DNA of 36,012 bases from Pseudomonadota bacterium (GTDB taxonomy: Bacteria; Pseudomonadota; Gammaproteobacteria; Burkholderiales; Burkholderiaceae_C). The translations under genes were made by a program, and so were the position numbers. Positions 25,572-34,858 of this stretch are shown one piece after another. The stretch lies in assembly GCA_021808525.1 (NCBI GenBank), contig JAKBBK010000029.1:1-36012 (forward strand), written 5' to 3'. Under the pieces are notes generated by a model. That model worked only from the letters and a program-made list of their open reading frames with translations. It did no database searches and was not told where the DNA came from. Every line of letters starts with the position of its first letter. Position 1 is the first letter of the stretch.

Positions 25572-25684
25572 TCAGCAAGGCGCATGCCAGACACGCCGGG
25601 CCCGGGATGCGCCCGCGCGCACCATGCCGCGGCAGCGCGCACCGCGGGGCGGCGCCCGCGCCTGGCCGGGCCCCGCCATGGTGC

Positions 25685-25708
25685 GCGCCCGCGTCCCGGC
25701 GCGGGCGC
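25685..25708. other. Perfect 9-bp GC hairpin upstream of the nitroreductase gene
   Basis: GCGCCCGCG and CGCGGGCGC flank a 6-base loop, 35 bases before the nitroreductase ATG, in a very GC-rich divergent spacer (25545-25742). No clear promoter hexamers are visible in this spacer. The hairpin may be structural in the leader or incidental to the base composition. Confidence 0.3.
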
Positions 25709-25742
25709 CGCGCGGGTCCTCGCCCTACACTTCGGGTCCATC

Positions 25743-26447
25743 ATGCCCGCAAGTACCGATCCCAGCGTCCAGGCAGTGGACGCCGCCATCCGCTCGCGCC
25801 GTTCGATCCGCCGCTTCCTGTCGCGCCCGGTGCCGCGCGAGGTCCTCGAGCAGATCCTGCGCGTGGCCGCGCGCGCGCCCTCGGGCAGCAACACCCAGCC
25901 CTGGCAGGTGCACGTGCTCACCGGCGAGGCGCTGCGGCGCATGAGCCGGCGCATCGCCGAGGCCTACGACGACCCCGCGCAGGCCGCGTCCCACACCGAG
26001 GAATACGCCTACTACCCGCGCCAGTGGCAAAGCCCCTACCTGGAGCGGCGGCGCAAGGTGGGCTGGGACCTGTACGGCCTGCTGGGCATCGCCAGGAGCG
26101 ACAAGCCGGGCATGCATGCCCAGCACCGGCGCAATTTCCTGTTTTTCGACGCCCCCGTGGGCCTGCTGTTCAGCATCGACCGCGTGATGGAGCAGGGCAG
26201 CTGGCTGGATTACGGCATGTTCCTGCAGAGCATCATGGTCGCGGCGCGCGCGCGCGGGCTGGACACCTGCCCGCAGGCGGCCTTCACCCAGTTCCACCGC
26301 ATCATCGAGGAGGAACTGGGCCTGCGGCCCACGCAGCAGCTGGTGTGCGGCATGTCCCTGGGCTGGGCCGATCCGCAGGCCGTGGAGAACACCCTGCATA
26401 CCGAGCGGGCCGACGTGGCCGAGTTCACCACCTTTGTCGACCGATGA
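25743..26447 (+). CDS. Nitroreductase family FMN oxidoreductase
   Basis: This 234-residue flavoenzyme has the family opening [25 protein letters not shown], where the Arg-rich stretch binds FMN phosphate, then [19 protein letters not shown], and later [29 protein letters not shown]. Such enzymes reduce nitroaromatics, quinones or other substrates with NAD(P)H; the natural substrate here is unknown. Start chosen at ATG 25743 since upstream in-frame sequence is low-complexity Arg/Pro/Ala. The stop overlaps the pncB start in an ATGA. The tight link to pncB suggests shared expression with nicotinamide-nucleotide metabolism. Confidence 0.88.
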   Translation: MPASTDPSVQAVDAAIRSRRSIRRFLSRPVPREVLEQILRVAARAPSGSNTQPWQVHVLTGEALRRMSRRIAEAYDDPAQAASHTEEYAYYPRQWQSPYLERRRKVGWDLYGLLGIARSDKPGMHAQHRRNFLFFDAPVGLLFSIDRVMEQGSWLDYGMFLQSIMVAARARGLDTCPQAAFTQFHRIIEEELGLRPTQQLVCGMSLGWADPQAVENTLHTERADVAEFTTFVDR

Positions 26448-27637
26448 TCATCGAGTCGCTGCTCGACACCGATCTGTACAAGTTCACCATGATGCAGGTG
26501 GTGCTGCATCATTTCCCGGCGGCGCAAGTCGAGTACCGCTTTCGTTGCCGCACGCCGGGGGTGGAGCTGGCGCCGCTGCTGCCGCGCATCGACGCCGAGC
26601 TCGACGCGCTGTGCACCCTGCGTTTCACCCCGCAGGAGCTGGACTACCTGCGGGGCCTGCGGTTCATCAAAAGCGACTTCGTCGATTTCCTGGAACTGTT
26701 CCGGCTCAACCGCTCGCGCATCCACGCCCGTCCCGCGGAGGACCCGCGGGCCCGCGCGCGCGGCGAGATCGACATCGCCATCCAGGGCTCCTGGCTGCAC
26801 ACCATCCTGTTCGAGGTGCCGGTGCTGGCCATCGTCGGCGAGGTCTGGGCCACCCATGTGCACGCGCGCGCCGACCAGCGCGCGGCGATGGCGCGCCTGG
26901 ACGCCAAGATCGCGCAGTTGCGCCAGCCGGGCCTGGAGGGCTGCCGCATCGCCGACTACGGAACCCGCCGGCGCTATTCGCGGGACTGGCAGCGCCGCGT
27001 GCTGCAGCGCCTGCAGGCGGGCCTGGGCGAGCAGCTCGCCGGCACCAGCAACGTGGCGCTGGCCCGTGAAATGGACCTGGTGCCCCTGGGCACCATGGCC
27101 CACGAGTACCTGCAGGCCTGCCAGGCGCTGGGCCCGCGCCTGCGCGACACCCAGGTGTTCGGCTTCGAGACCTGGGCGCGCGAGTACCGCGGCGACCTGG
27201 GAATCGCGCTGGCCGACGTGTACGGCCTGCAGGCCTTCCTGCGCGATTTCGACCTGTATTTCTGCAAGCTGTTCGACGGTGCGCGCCATGACTCCGGCGA
27301 CCCCTTCGCGTGGACCGAGCAGATGATCGCCCATTACGCGCGCCACCGCGTCGACCCGCGCGGCAAGACCCTGGTGTACAGCGACGCGCTGACCATCGAC
27401 AAGGTGGAGGCCCTGTACCGGCGCTTCCACGAGCGCGTGGGCCTGGCCTTCGGCATCGGCACCAACCTGATGCACGACGTGGGCCACGAGGCCCCGCAGA
27501 TGGTGATCAAGATGGTGCGCTGCAACGGCCAGCCGGTGGCCAAGATCAGCGACGACCCGGGCAAGAACATGTGCGACGACCCGGCCTACCTCGCCTACCT
27601 GCGCGAGGTGTTCCAGATTCCCGCTCCCACCCCCTGA
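26444..27637 (+). CDS. pncB: Nicotinate phosphoribosyltransferase
   Basis: PncB joins nicotinic acid and PRPP, using ATP, to make nicotinate mononucleotide in NAD salvage. The 397-residue protein opens with [21 protein letters not shown], a family hallmark, and has [40 protein letters not shown], and [14 protein letters not shown] with His220 as the likely phosphorylated histidine. [10 protein letters not shown] and [23 protein letters not shown] follow near the C-terminus. Its length equals that of E. coli PncB. It overlaps the nitroreductase gene by four bases and is separated from the next gene by two. Confidence 0.97.
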   Translation: MIIESLLDTDLYKFTMMQVVLHHFPAAQVEYRFRCRTPGVELAPLLPRIDAELDALCTLRFTPQELDYLRGLRFIKSDFVDFLELFRLNRSRIHARPAEDPRARARGEIDIAIQGSWLHTILFEVPVLAIVGEVWATHVHARADQRAAMARLDAKIAQLRQPGLEGCRIADYGTRRRYSRDWQRRVLQRLQAGLGEQLAGTSNVALAREMDLVPLGTMAHEYLQACQALGPRLRDTQVFGFETWAREYRGDLGIALADVYGLQAFLRDFDLYFCKLFDGARHDSGDPFAWTEQMIAHYARHRVDPRGKTLVYSDALTIDKVEALYRRFHERVGLAFGIGTNLMHDVGHEAPQMVIKMVRCNGQPVAKISDDPGKNMCDDPAYLAYLREVFQIPAPTP

Positions 27638-27639
27638 CC

Positions 27640-28632
27640 ATGACGACCGACCCGAGCCGACGTCCCCGCGTGCTGGTGGCACGCAGGCTTTTCGAGGACG
27701 TGCTGCAACCGCTGCGCGAGGCCTGCGAGCTGCAGTACAACGACAGTGACCGCAGCGCCAGCCCCGAGGAGCTGCGCGCCTGGATGCAGGACAAGCAGGG
27801 CGCGCTGATCACCGGCAGCGAGCGCATCGACGCCGCGCTGCTGGATGCCTGCCCGGGGCTGCGCGTGGTGGCCACCATGACCGTGGGCTATGACCATGTC
27901 GACGTGCCGGCCTGCGCCGCGCGCGGCGTGGTGGTCACCCACGCGCCCGACGTGCTGGATGAAACCACCGCCGATTTCGGCATGGCCCTGTTGCTGGGCG
28001 CCGTGCGCCAGATGGGCGTGGCCGAGCGTTACCTGCGCGAGGGCCGCTGGAAGCGCTGGAGCGCCGATCTGTTCGCCGGCGCCGACGTGCACGGCAGCAC
28101 CCTGGGCATCGTCGGCATGGGACGCATCGGGCGCGCGGTGGCGCGCCGCGCGGCACTGGGCTTCGGCGCGCGCATCCTCTACCACAACCGCCGCCGCCTG
28201 GACCCGGCGCTGGAGCGCGAGAGCGGCGCCGAGTACCGCACGCTGGACGAACTGCTGCGCCAGAGCGATCACGTACTGCTGGCGCTGCCCTACAGCCCCG
28301 AGTCGCGGCACCTGATCGGCGCGGCCGAGCTCGCGCGCATGCGCCCGGGTTCCACGCTGGTGAACATCGGCCGTGGCGGCCTGGTGGACGAGCCGGCCCT
28401 GGCCGCGGCGCTGCATTCCGGGCATCTGGGCGCCGCCGGGCTCGACGTGTTCGAGGGCGAGCCCACGCCCAACCCCGTGCTGCTGGACGCTCCGCGCCTG
28501 CTCATCACCCCGCATATCGCCAGCGCCTCGCTGCCCACGCGGCGCGCCATGGTGCGCCTGGCGGTGGACAACCTGCTGGCCGTGCTCGGCGGCGGCGCGC
28601 CGCTCACCCCCGTGCCTTGCGCGGGGGCCTGA
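27640..28632 (+). CDS. D-2-hydroxyacid dehydrogenase (glyoxylate/hydroxypyruvate reductase type)
   Basis: This 330-residue NAD(P)H enzyme has the two-domain D-isomer dehydrogenase fold. The Rossmann motif is LGIVGMGRIGRAVARRA, followed by YHNRRR, which ends in Arg residues and suggests NADPH preference. Catalytic residues are Arg245 (NIGRGGLVDE), Glu274 (DVFEGEP) and His292 (TPHIASAS). The order and spacing resemble GhrB/GyaR-type glyoxylate and hydroxypyruvate reductases, but other 2-oxoacids are possible. The gene begins two bases after the pncB stop, within the same likely operon. Confidence 0.9.
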   Translation: MTTDPSRRPRVLVARRLFEDVLQPLREACELQYNDSDRSASPEELRAWMQDKQGALITGSERIDAALLDACPGLRVVATMTVGYDHVDVPACAARGVVVTHAPDVLDETTADFGMALLLGAVRQMGVAERYLREGRWKRWSADLFAGADVHGSTLGIVGMGRIGRAVARRAALGFGARILYHNRRRLDPALERESGAEYRTLDELLRQSDHVLLALPYSPESRHLIGAAELARMRPGSTLVNIGRGGLVDEPALAAALHSGHLGAAGLDVFEGEPTPNPVLLDAPRLLITPHIASASLPTRRAMVRLAVDNLLAVLGGGAPLTPVPCAGA

Positions 28633-28650
28633 ACCTTGGGGGGCGACGGC

Positions 28651-30084
28651 GTGTCGCTGCTGCCTGCCTTGCTGCTGGCCGTGCTGGCCTTGCTGCTGCT
28701 GGGCGGCGGCGCCCTGTTGCTGGGACAGCTGGCGCGGTCGCGGCGCCTGGCCGAGTCGCGGCACGAGCAGGAACAGGCCCTGGTGCCGGCCCTGGACCGG
28801 CTGGAGCGCGAATTGCGCGCCGCGGTGCAGGACAGCGGGCGGAGCCTGCGCAGCGAGCAGGGCGAACTGTTCGCCCGTTTCCAGCAGACCCTGCTGACCC
28901 AGCAGGCCGAGGCGGCCCGAAGCGCCAACGAGCGGCTCGGCGCCGTGGTGCAGCAGCTGCAGCAGCTGCAAAAGGGCCTCGCCGACACCCTGGTGCAGCA
29001 GGTGGCGGTGCTGAACCAGGGCAACACCCAGGCCCTGCAGGCCTTGCAGCAGCAACTGGGCGAACGCTTCGAGGCGCTGCGCGCGAGCTCGGAGCAGCGC
29101 CAGGCCGAGTTGCGCGCCAGCGTCGAGCAGCGTCTGCGCGAACTGCGCTCGGACAACGAGAACAAGCTCGAGCAGATGCGCCAGACCGTGGACGAGAAGC
29201 TGCACGCCACGCTGGAGCAGCGCCTGGGCGAGAGCTTCCGCCAGGTGGCCGAGCGCCTGGAGCAGGTGCACAGCGGCCTGGGCGAGATGCGCAAGCTGGC
29301 CCAGGGCGTGGGCGACCTGCAGCGCGTGTTCTCCAACGTCAAGTCCCGCGGCATGTTCGGCGAGATCCAGCTTGGCGGGCTGCTCGACCAGGTCTTCACC
29401 CCCGAGCAGTACGGCGCGAACGTGGAGACCGTGCCCGGCAGCGGCGCGCGCGTGGAGTACGCCGTCCGCCTGCCCGGTGACGGCGAGGGCCCGCTGTGGC
29501 TGCCCATCGACGCCAAGTTCCCGCGCGAGGACTACGAGCGCCTGCTGCAGGCGCAGGAGGCCGCCGACAAGCTGGCCGCCGAGGCGGCGGCCAGGGCGCT
29601 GGAGCTGCGCCTGCGCGAGGAGGCCCGCTCCATCCGCTCCAAGTACGTGGCGGCGCCGCACACCACGGACTTCGCGATCCTGTTCCTGCCCACCGAAGGC
29701 CTGTACGCCGAGGCCCTGCGCCGCCCCGGGCTGGTGGAGGCGCTGCAGCGCGAGCAGCGGGTGATGCTGGCCGGGCCGACCACCCTGCTGGCCCTGCTCA
29801 ACAGCCTGCAGATGGGTTTTCGCACCCTGGCGCTGCAGCAGCGTTCCACCGAGGTATGGAAGGTGCTGGGGGCGGTGAAGACCGAATTCGGCAAGTTCGG
29901 CGAGGCCCTGGCCCGGGTGCGCAAGAAGCTGGACGAAGCCGGCAACACCCTGGGAGCGGCCGAGACCCGCACCCGGGCCATGGGTCGCCAGCTCAAGGCG
30001 GTGGAGGCGCTGCCCGTGGAACAGGCGCGCAGCCTGCTGGATTTGCCTCCGGTCAACCCCGAGGACCCTCAAGCCGAGCTATAA
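28651..30084 (+). CDS. rmuC: RmuC family DNA recombination protein
   Basis: RmuC proteins limit rearrangements at inverted repeats and are predicted nucleases of the restriction-endonuclease-like fold. The 477-residue protein has an N-terminal TM segment (about 2-27), a long Gln/Glu/Arg-rich coiled coil (about 35-215) and the RmuC domain. The domain shows GEIQLGGLLDQVFTPEQY, LWLPIDAKFPREDYERLL, TTDFAILFLPTEGLYAEAL and AGPTTLLALLNSLQMGFRTLALQ. I chose GTG at 28651, which follows a GGGGGG stretch by seven bases; a TTG at 28636 is an alternative. It follows the dehydrogenase by 18 bases. Confidence 0.93.
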   Translation: MSLLPALLLAVLALLLLGGGALLLGQLARSRRLAESRHEQEQALVPALDRLERELRAAVQDSGRSLRSEQGELFARFQQTLLTQQAEAARSANERLGAVVQQLQQLQKGLADTLVQQVAVLNQGNTQALQALQQQLGERFEALRASSEQRQAELRASVEQRLRELRSDNENKLEQMRQTVDEKLHATLEQRLGESFRQVAERLEQVHSGLGEMRKLAQGVGDLQRVFSNVKSRGMFGEIQLGGLLDQVFTPEQYGANVETVPGSGARVEYAVRLPGDGEGPLWLPIDAKFPREDYERLLQAQEAADKLAAEAAARALELRLREEARSIRSKYVAAPHTTDFAILFLPTEGLYAEALRRPGLVEALQREQRVMLAGPTTLLALLNSLQMGFRTLALQQRSTEVWKVLGAVKTEFGKFGEALARVRKKLDEAGNTLGAAETRTRAMGRQLKAVEALPVEQARSLLDLPPVNPEDPQAEL

Positions 30085-30149
30085 AGGGGCATGGGGGTGC
30101 CTGCCCGGCCCTCCCAGGGAATGGCCGTTCCCGCAACCCAGGAGCCCCC

Positions 30150-32579
30150 ATGCAGGCACAAGACATCAGCCTCGACGTCCTGGCGGAGAAATACGCCAAG
30201 GACGGCGAGCGCAGCCCCGAGGATATCCAGCAGCGCGTTGCGCGCGCGCTGGCCGCGGTGGAGCCCGACCCCGCCGCCGCCCGGGCGCGTTTCCTGGACG
30301 CCATGCAGCGCGGCTTCGTGCCGGCCGGACGCATCATGTCGGCCGCCGGCAGCGGCATCCAGGCCACGCTGATCAACTGTTTCGTGCAGCCCGTGGGCGA
30401 CTCGGTGTCGGAGGCCGTGGACGGCAAGCCCGGCATCTACCGCGCCCTGGCCGAGGCGGCCGAGACCATGCGCCGCGGCGGGGGCGTGGGCTACGACTTC
30501 AGCCGCATCCGCCCCGCCGGGGCCCTGGTCGGGGCCACCCACAGCCGCGCCAGCGGCCCGCTCTCCTTCATGCGGGTGTTCGACGCTTCCTGCCAGACGG
30601 TGGAGTCGGCCGGGGCCCGACGCGGCGCGCAGATGGGGGTGCTGCGCATCGACCACCCCGACATCGAGGCCTTCATCCACGCCAAGGATGGCGGAGCCTT
30701 TCGCAACTTCAACCTCTCGGTGGGCGTGGGCGACGCCTTCATGCAGGCCGTGCGCGACGATGCCGAGGTGGATCTGGTGCACCGCGCGCGTCCCGGGGAC
30801 GAGCAGATCGCCCACGGCGCGCATCAGCGCGACGACGGGCTGTGGGTGTACCGCCGGGTGCGCGCGCGCGGGCTGTGGGAACAGATCATGCAGTGCACCT
30901 ACGACCACGCCGAGCCGGGCATCCTGTTCCTCGACGCGGCCAACCGCGACAACAACCTGCATGACTGCGAGACCTTCGAGGCCACCAACCCCTGCGCCGA
31001 GGAATTCCTGCCCGATTACGGCTGCTGCTGCCTGGGCTCGCTGGACCTGACCCGCTTCGTCGTCGACCCCTTCGAGCCCGGTGCCCGTTTCGACATGGCC
31101 GGCATGCGCGAGGTGGCGCGCACCGCCGTGCGCATGCTCGACGACGTGCTCGACATCACTTTCTGGCCGCTGCCCCAGCAGGCCGCCGAGGCGCGCGACA
31201 AGCGCCGCGTGGGCCTGGGCTTCCTGGGCCTGGGCGACGCCTGCATCGAGCTCGGCCTGCGCTACGACAGCGCGCAGGCGCGCGCCTTCGCCGCCGAGAT
31301 GGCGCGCAACCTGCGCGACGCCGCCTACGAGGCCTCGGTGGAACTCGCCCGGGAAAAGGGCGCCTTCCCCCGCTTCGACGCCGACAAGTACCTGGCCGGC
31401 GGATTCGCCAGCCGCCTGCCGCAGGAGCTGCGCGAACGCATCCGCGCGCATGGCCTGCGCAACTCCCACCTGCTCGCGGTGGCTCCCACCGGCACCATCA
31501 GCCTGGCCTTCGCCGACAATGCCAGCAATGGCATCGAGCCTGCCTTCTCCTGGGTGTACACGCGCAGGAAGCGCATGCCCGACGACACCACGCGCGAGTA
31601 CGAGGTGGCCGACCACGCCTGGCGTCTTTGGCGCCAGCGCGGGGGCGACACGGCCCGGCTGCCGCCGGCCTTCGTCACCGCGCTGGAAATGCCCGCGCGC
31701 GAGCACATGCAGATGCTGGCCGCCGTGCAGCCCTACGTCGACACCGGGATTTCCAAGACCGTCAACGTCGCCGAGGACTACCCCTTCGAGGATTTCCAGG
31801 ACCTGTACCTGGAGGCCTGGCAGGCCGGCTTGAAGGGCCTGGCCACCTACCGCCCCAACACCGTGCTGGGCGCGGTGCTGCAGGCGGCGCCTGCAGCCGG
31901 GGCGGCCCCGGAGGCGCCGGCGCTGCCCGACGTCGACCCGCTGACCCGGCGCATCGAGGGCCGTCCCGGTGGCGACCTCCAGGCGGTGACCAGCAAGGTC
32001 AGCTACATGACCGCCGAGGGCGGCAAGACGGTGTACCTGTCGATCTCCTTCGCCGAGGTCGAGGGCCTGCTCGACGGCCAGCCCATCCGCATCGAGCGCC
32101 CCATCGAGTTCTTCATGCCGGCGGGCCAGCGCGACGAAGGGCAGCAGTGGATCGCCTCCAACATGCGCCTGCTGTCGCTGGTGGCGCGCTCGGGCGGATC
32201 CATCGCCAAGTCCCTGCTCAACATGCGCGAGGTGGTGTGGGACAAGGGGCCGGTGCGCTGCGGCGAGGTGATCAAGTCCGACGGCAGCCGCGCGCCCCGG
32301 TTCCACCAGTCCGAGGTGGCCGCGATCGCCTTCGCGCTGCAGGAAATGCTCAAGCGCCGCGGCTTCCTGCGCGAGGACGGGCGCGAGCAGGCGCTGCGCC
32401 AGCTCGCGCAGCGCCAGTCGCAGCCCCAGGCCCTGCACATCGATCTGGACAAGGCCGAGGCCCTGCCTCAACTGCTGTCGGGCGGGCGCATCTGCCCCGA
32501 ATGCGGCGGCCCCTACCTGCGCAAGGTCGACGGCTGCGAGCGCTGCGACAACTGCGGGTACATCGGCAGTTGCGGATAG
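30150..32579 (+). CDS. nrdJ: Class II adenosylcobalamin-dependent ribonucleotide reductase
   Basis: NrdJ makes deoxyribonucleotides using a thiyl radical generated by adenosylcobalamin, with or without oxygen. The 809-residue protein has the redox cysteine Cys77 (LINCFVQP), RRGGGVGYDFSRIRP, the active-site NPCAE block (Asn280, Cys282, Glu284), the YGCCCLGSLDL cysteines, and APTGTISLAFADNASNGIEPAFSW. A C-terminal cysteine-rich zinc-ribbon-like tail (CPECGG, then CERCDNCGYIGSCG) probably provides the re-reducing thiols. AGGAG precedes the ATG by five bases. I see no cobalamin riboswitch in the 65 bases after rmuC. It converges with tlpA. Confidence 0.95.
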   Translation: MQAQDISLDVLAEKYAKDGERSPEDIQQRVARALAAVEPDPAAARARFLDAMQRGFVPAGRIMSAAGSGIQATLINCFVQPVGDSVSEAVDGKPGIYRALAEAAETMRRGGGVGYDFSRIRPAGALVGATHSRASGPLSFMRVFDASCQTVESAGARRGAQMGVLRIDHPDIEAFIHAKDGGAFRNFNLSVGVGDAFMQAVRDDAEVDLVHRARPGDEQIAHGAHQRDDGLWVYRRVRARGLWEQIMQCTYDHAEPGILFLDAANRDNNLHDCETFEATNPCAEEFLPDYGCCCLGSLDLTRFVVDPFEPGARFDMAGMREVARTAVRMLDDVLDITFWPLPQQAAEARDKRRVGLGFLGLGDACIELGLRYDSAQARAFAAEMARNLRDAAYEASVELAREKGAFPRFDADKYLAGGFASRLPQELRERIRAHGLRNSHLLAVAPTGTISLAFADNASNGIEPAFSWVYTRRKRMPDDTTREYEVADHAWRLWRQRGGDTARLPPAFVTALEMPAREHMQMLAAVQPYVDTGISKTVNVAEDYPFEDFQDLYLEAWQAGLKGLATYRPNTVLGAVLQAAPAAGAAPEAPALPDVDPLTRRIEGRPGGDLQAVTSKVSYMTAEGGKTVYLSISFAEVEGLLDGQPIRIERPIEFFMPAGQRDEGQQWIASNMRLLSLVARSGGSIAKSLLNMREVVWDKGPVRCGEVIKSDGSRAPRFHQSEVAAIAFALQEMLKRRGFLREDGREQALRQLAQRQSQPQALHIDLDKAEALPQLLSGGRICPECGGPYLRKVDGCERCDNCGYIGSCG

Positions 32580-32630
32580 GCCGGGGCCGGGAGGGAGCCG
32601 TGCGGAGGCTGCACGCCGAAGCCCGCATCC

Positions 32631-33173
32631 TCAGTCGGACAGCAACGGCACCACCACGCGCTGCAGTCTCCGGGATGTCCAGGCCGGGTGGGCGTCGTTC
32701 CAGCCGTCGACCGCCAGCCTGCCCTGGCGGTCGATGGTGAAACTCACCGGGATGCGCCAGATGCGTCCATAGGCTCCCGCGTAGGCACTGCCGAGCAGCC
32801 CGACCGGGAAAGCGAGCCTTGCCGCGACCGCGCGTACCGAGGGCAGGGAGTCCGGCGTATCCAGGCTGAAGCCCAGGACTTCGAGGCCCTGTGCGCGATG
32901 GCGCTCCCGAAAGGCCGAGAGCAAGGGGAGCTCCTCGCGGCAGGGCCCGCACCAGGTGGCCCAGAAGGTCGCGATCACCACCTTTCCGAGCAGATCGCGG
33001 GTGGCGATGCTGCGGCCGTCGAGGGTATGCAGCACCAGCGGCGGGGCCGGCGACCCCACGCGCAGCGCGTCGTCCGCGAAGGCGCTCGACGCGGCCGCGC
33101 CGAGCAGGGTGAAGGCCGCGGCATGCCGCAGCAGGTCGCGACGCGTCGCCAGGGGGGAGTTGCTTGGTGGCAT
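32631..33173 (-). CDS. TlpA-like periplasmic thiol-disulfide oxidoreductase
   Basis: This 180-residue protein has an export signal with a twin-arginine-like start (TRRDLLRHAAAFTLLGAAASSAFA), then a thioredoxin-fold domain with ATFWATWCGPCREELPLL (Cys75, Cys78). The rest is typical of TlpA/ResA: LEVLGFSLDT, and RIWRIPVSFTIDRQGRLAV with the cis-Pro loop. These proteins reduce disulfides in the periplasm, for example during cytochrome c or Cu-site assembly. The true start is taken at 33173; the long upstream open frame overlaps the divergent gene and is not protein-like. The neighbour with a CxxCxC motif is a possible substrate. Confidence 0.9.
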   Translation of the reverse strand: MPPSNSPLATRRDLLRHAAAFTLLGAAASSAFADDALRVGSPAPPLVLHTLDGRSIATRDLLGKVVIATFWATWCGPCREELPLLSAFRERHRAQGLEVLGFSLDTPDSLPSVRAVAARLAFPVGLLGSAYAGAYGRIWRIPVSFTIDRQGRLAVDGWNDAHPAWTSRRLQRVVVPLLSD

Positions 33174-33236
33174 CGGGGGCTTGCCGGCATGTGGTGCGGC
33201 GCCCGCTATGATGCTCTTTGTGCCCTGGTCGAGTCC

Positions 33237-33614
33237 ATGAACGTTTTCGCGCGCCTGCGCAGGTCGAGCCGCGGCATCCTCGTGTGGATGCTGCTGGCCG
33301 CCTACGCCTGCTCGCCCCTCGCGGCCTGGGCACAGCCCAGGGCGCAGGCGCTGCTCGTTCCCTACTGCACCGGCCGGCTCTCGACAAAGGCGGGATCGCA
33401 ACTGCCGCGGCGCATCGTTCTGCGTTTCAGCAGCCACCCGCAAGTCGCGGCGAACGTCATCGCGTTCGCGCTCCCGGCCTCGGCGACCCAGGCATTCGGC
33501 AGGCCGAGGACGGCTCGCTTCGACCCGACCGTTGGTCGGGAAGTCGTCGCGCCGGCTCCGATGGCCTGGCGACCCCCGCCTCGCGCTCCTCCCATCCCGT
33601 CGGTTCGCATCTGA
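33237..33614 (+). CDS. Small secreted protein of unknown function
   Basis: I do not recognise this 125-residue protein. It has a clear signal peptide: a basic start (MNVFARLRRSSR), a hydrophobic core (GILVWMLLAAYACSPLAA) and a probable cleavage site after AWA at residue 32. The mature part has one cysteine (PYCTG, about residue 44), a basic centre, and a Pro/Arg-rich C-terminus. It is divergent from tlpA by 63 bases and 112 bases upstream of the barrel protein. Codon use is a little less biased than its neighbours, so the reading frame is plausible but not certain. Confidence 0.5.
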   Translation: MNVFARLRRSSRGILVWMLLAAYACSPLAAWAQPRAQALLVPYCTGRLSTKAGSQLPRRIVLRFSSHPQVAANVIAFALPASATQAFGRPRTARFDPTVGREVVAPAPMAWRPPPRAPPIPSVRI

Positions 33615-33726
33615 ACCCGGTTCCTCGTCGCGCCTGAGGCTTGCGGGCCCGCGCGCGATCCGGGCCACGACACGCACCGTCGACGCTCCCCGCGCGGGAC
33701 GCGGCCGTGCCACGGGAGTCTCCACC

Positions 33727-34788
33727 ATGCTTTTCCGAAAACGTGCCCCGGCACGTGCGTTGGCGCTGTGCTGCGCCGCCCTCGCCCCCGCCAGCGCCTT
33801 CGCGTGCGCCACCTGCGGATGCTCGCTGTCGTCGGACGCGGCCATGGGCTACGGCACCAGCGCGGGCTGGCGCATCCGTCTGCAATACGACGACATCGAC
33901 CAGAGCCAGTTGCGCTCGGGCAGCTCCGCCGTCTCCCCGGCCCGGGTCGCGGCCATCAACGATGCGGGAGGCCACCAGGAGGTCGAGCGCCGGACCGTCA
34001 ATCGTTCCTGGACGCTGGGCCTGGGCTACAGTCCGAACGCCGACTGGAGCTTCAACCTGCTGGTACCGTATGTCGATCGCAGCCACACCACCTACGGTAC
34101 GGCGGGCAACCCGCTGTCCTCCGCGGACATCAGCGGCGCCACGGTCAGGGGAATCGGCGACCTCAAGCTGCTCGCCGCCTGGCAGGGCTTGCTGCCCACC
34201 CACGCGCTGGGCCTGCAACTGGGCGTGAAGCTGCCCACGGGCGCCTATGGCGGGCCGAACGCCGCGGGCACCGCAGCCGTGGGGCGCGACCCCGCGGCCT
34301 TCTCCACCGGTCCCAATGCACGCCTGGCATCGCCGGGCAACCTGCTCGACACCAGCCTGCAGGCCGGCAACGGCAGCACCGACCTGATCCTGGGGGCCTA
34401 CTACTACCAGGCGGTGAGCCAGAACTTCGATGCCTTCTCCAGCGCTCAGTTCCAGGCATCGGTGATGCACCGGCTGGACCAGCCCGGGCAGGATTACCGC
34501 CCCGGCAACCAGGAAAACCTCAGCGTCGGGCTGCGCTACGAGAAGAACCCCGACTGGGTGCCGCAATTGCAGGTCAACCTGACCCACAAGAGCGCCGACC
34601 AGGGAGCCCTGGCCGACACCGCCGACACGGCCGGAACCGTGGCCTATCTGAGCCCCGGGCTGAGCGTGGCGCTGGCGCGCGGCGTCGTCGCCTACGGCTT
34701 CGTGCAACTCCCGGCCTACAGCCGGCTGCAGGGCTATCAGTTGTTTCCGCGCTGGACCGCCTCCGCCGGTCTGAGCTATGCCTTCTGA
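33727..34788 (+). CDS. Outer-membrane beta-barrel protein with N-terminal CxxCxC motif
   Basis: This 353-residue protein has a signal peptide (about 1-26, ending ASAFA), followed at once by CATCGCSLSSDAAMGYG (Cys27, Cys30, Cys32). The rest shows alternating polar/hydrophobic strands with many Gly, Tyr and Asn residues, such as WRIRLQYDDIDQ, WTLGLGYSPNADWSFNLLVPYVDRS and LGLQLGVKLPTGAYGG, ending in the aromatic C-terminus GLSYAF typical of outer-membrane barrels. It resembles the broad phenol-degradation MetA-like or transporter-type barrel family; the substrate is unknown. The cysteine cluster could bind a metal or be a target of the adjacent TlpA-like reductase. GGGAG stands eight bases before the ATG. 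Confidence 0.75.
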   Translation: MLFRKRAPARALALCCAALAPASAFACATCGCSLSSDAAMGYGTSAGWRIRLQYDDIDQSQLRSGSSAVSPARVAAINDAGGHQEVERRTVNRSWTLGLGYSPNADWSFNLLVPYVDRSHTTYGTAGNPLSSADISGATVRGIGDLKLLAAWQGLLPTHALGLQLGVKLPTGAYGGPNAAGTAAVGRDPAAFSTGPNARLASPGNLLDTSLQAGNGSTDLILGAYYYQAVSQNFDAFSSAQFQASVMHRLDQPGQDYRPGNQENLSVGLRYEKNPDWVPQLQVNLTHKSADQGALADTADTAGTVAYLSPGLSVALARGVVAYGFVQLPAYSRLQGYQLFPRWTASAGLSYAF

Positions 34789-34828
34789 GCGCCCCCCAGG
34801 CATCGCGCCGCACGGCCTAGGCGCCAGA

Positions 34829-34855
34829 CGCCTGGAAGGCCTCGCCATCCAGGCG
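34829..34855. terminator. Inverted repeat between convergent barrel gene and nrdG
   Basis: CGCCTGGA (34829-34836) and TCCAGGCG (34848-34855) form an 8-bp stem with an 11-base loop, located between the two convergent stop codons. There is no T-run. It may act as a weak bidirectional terminator. Confidence 0.4.
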
Positions 34856-34858
34856 CCG

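Noticed and set aside
30085-30149. Cobalamin riboswitch upstream of nrdJ
   Set aside because: Only 65 bases separate rmuC and nrdJ, too short for a cobalamin aptamer; only a small GGGAA/TTCCC stem is visible.
27595-32471. Two long minus-strand open frames (about 800 residues each) opposite ghr-type dehydrogenase, rmuC and nrdJ
   Set aside because: They mirror real genes with strong motifs and contain only low-complexity translated sequence.
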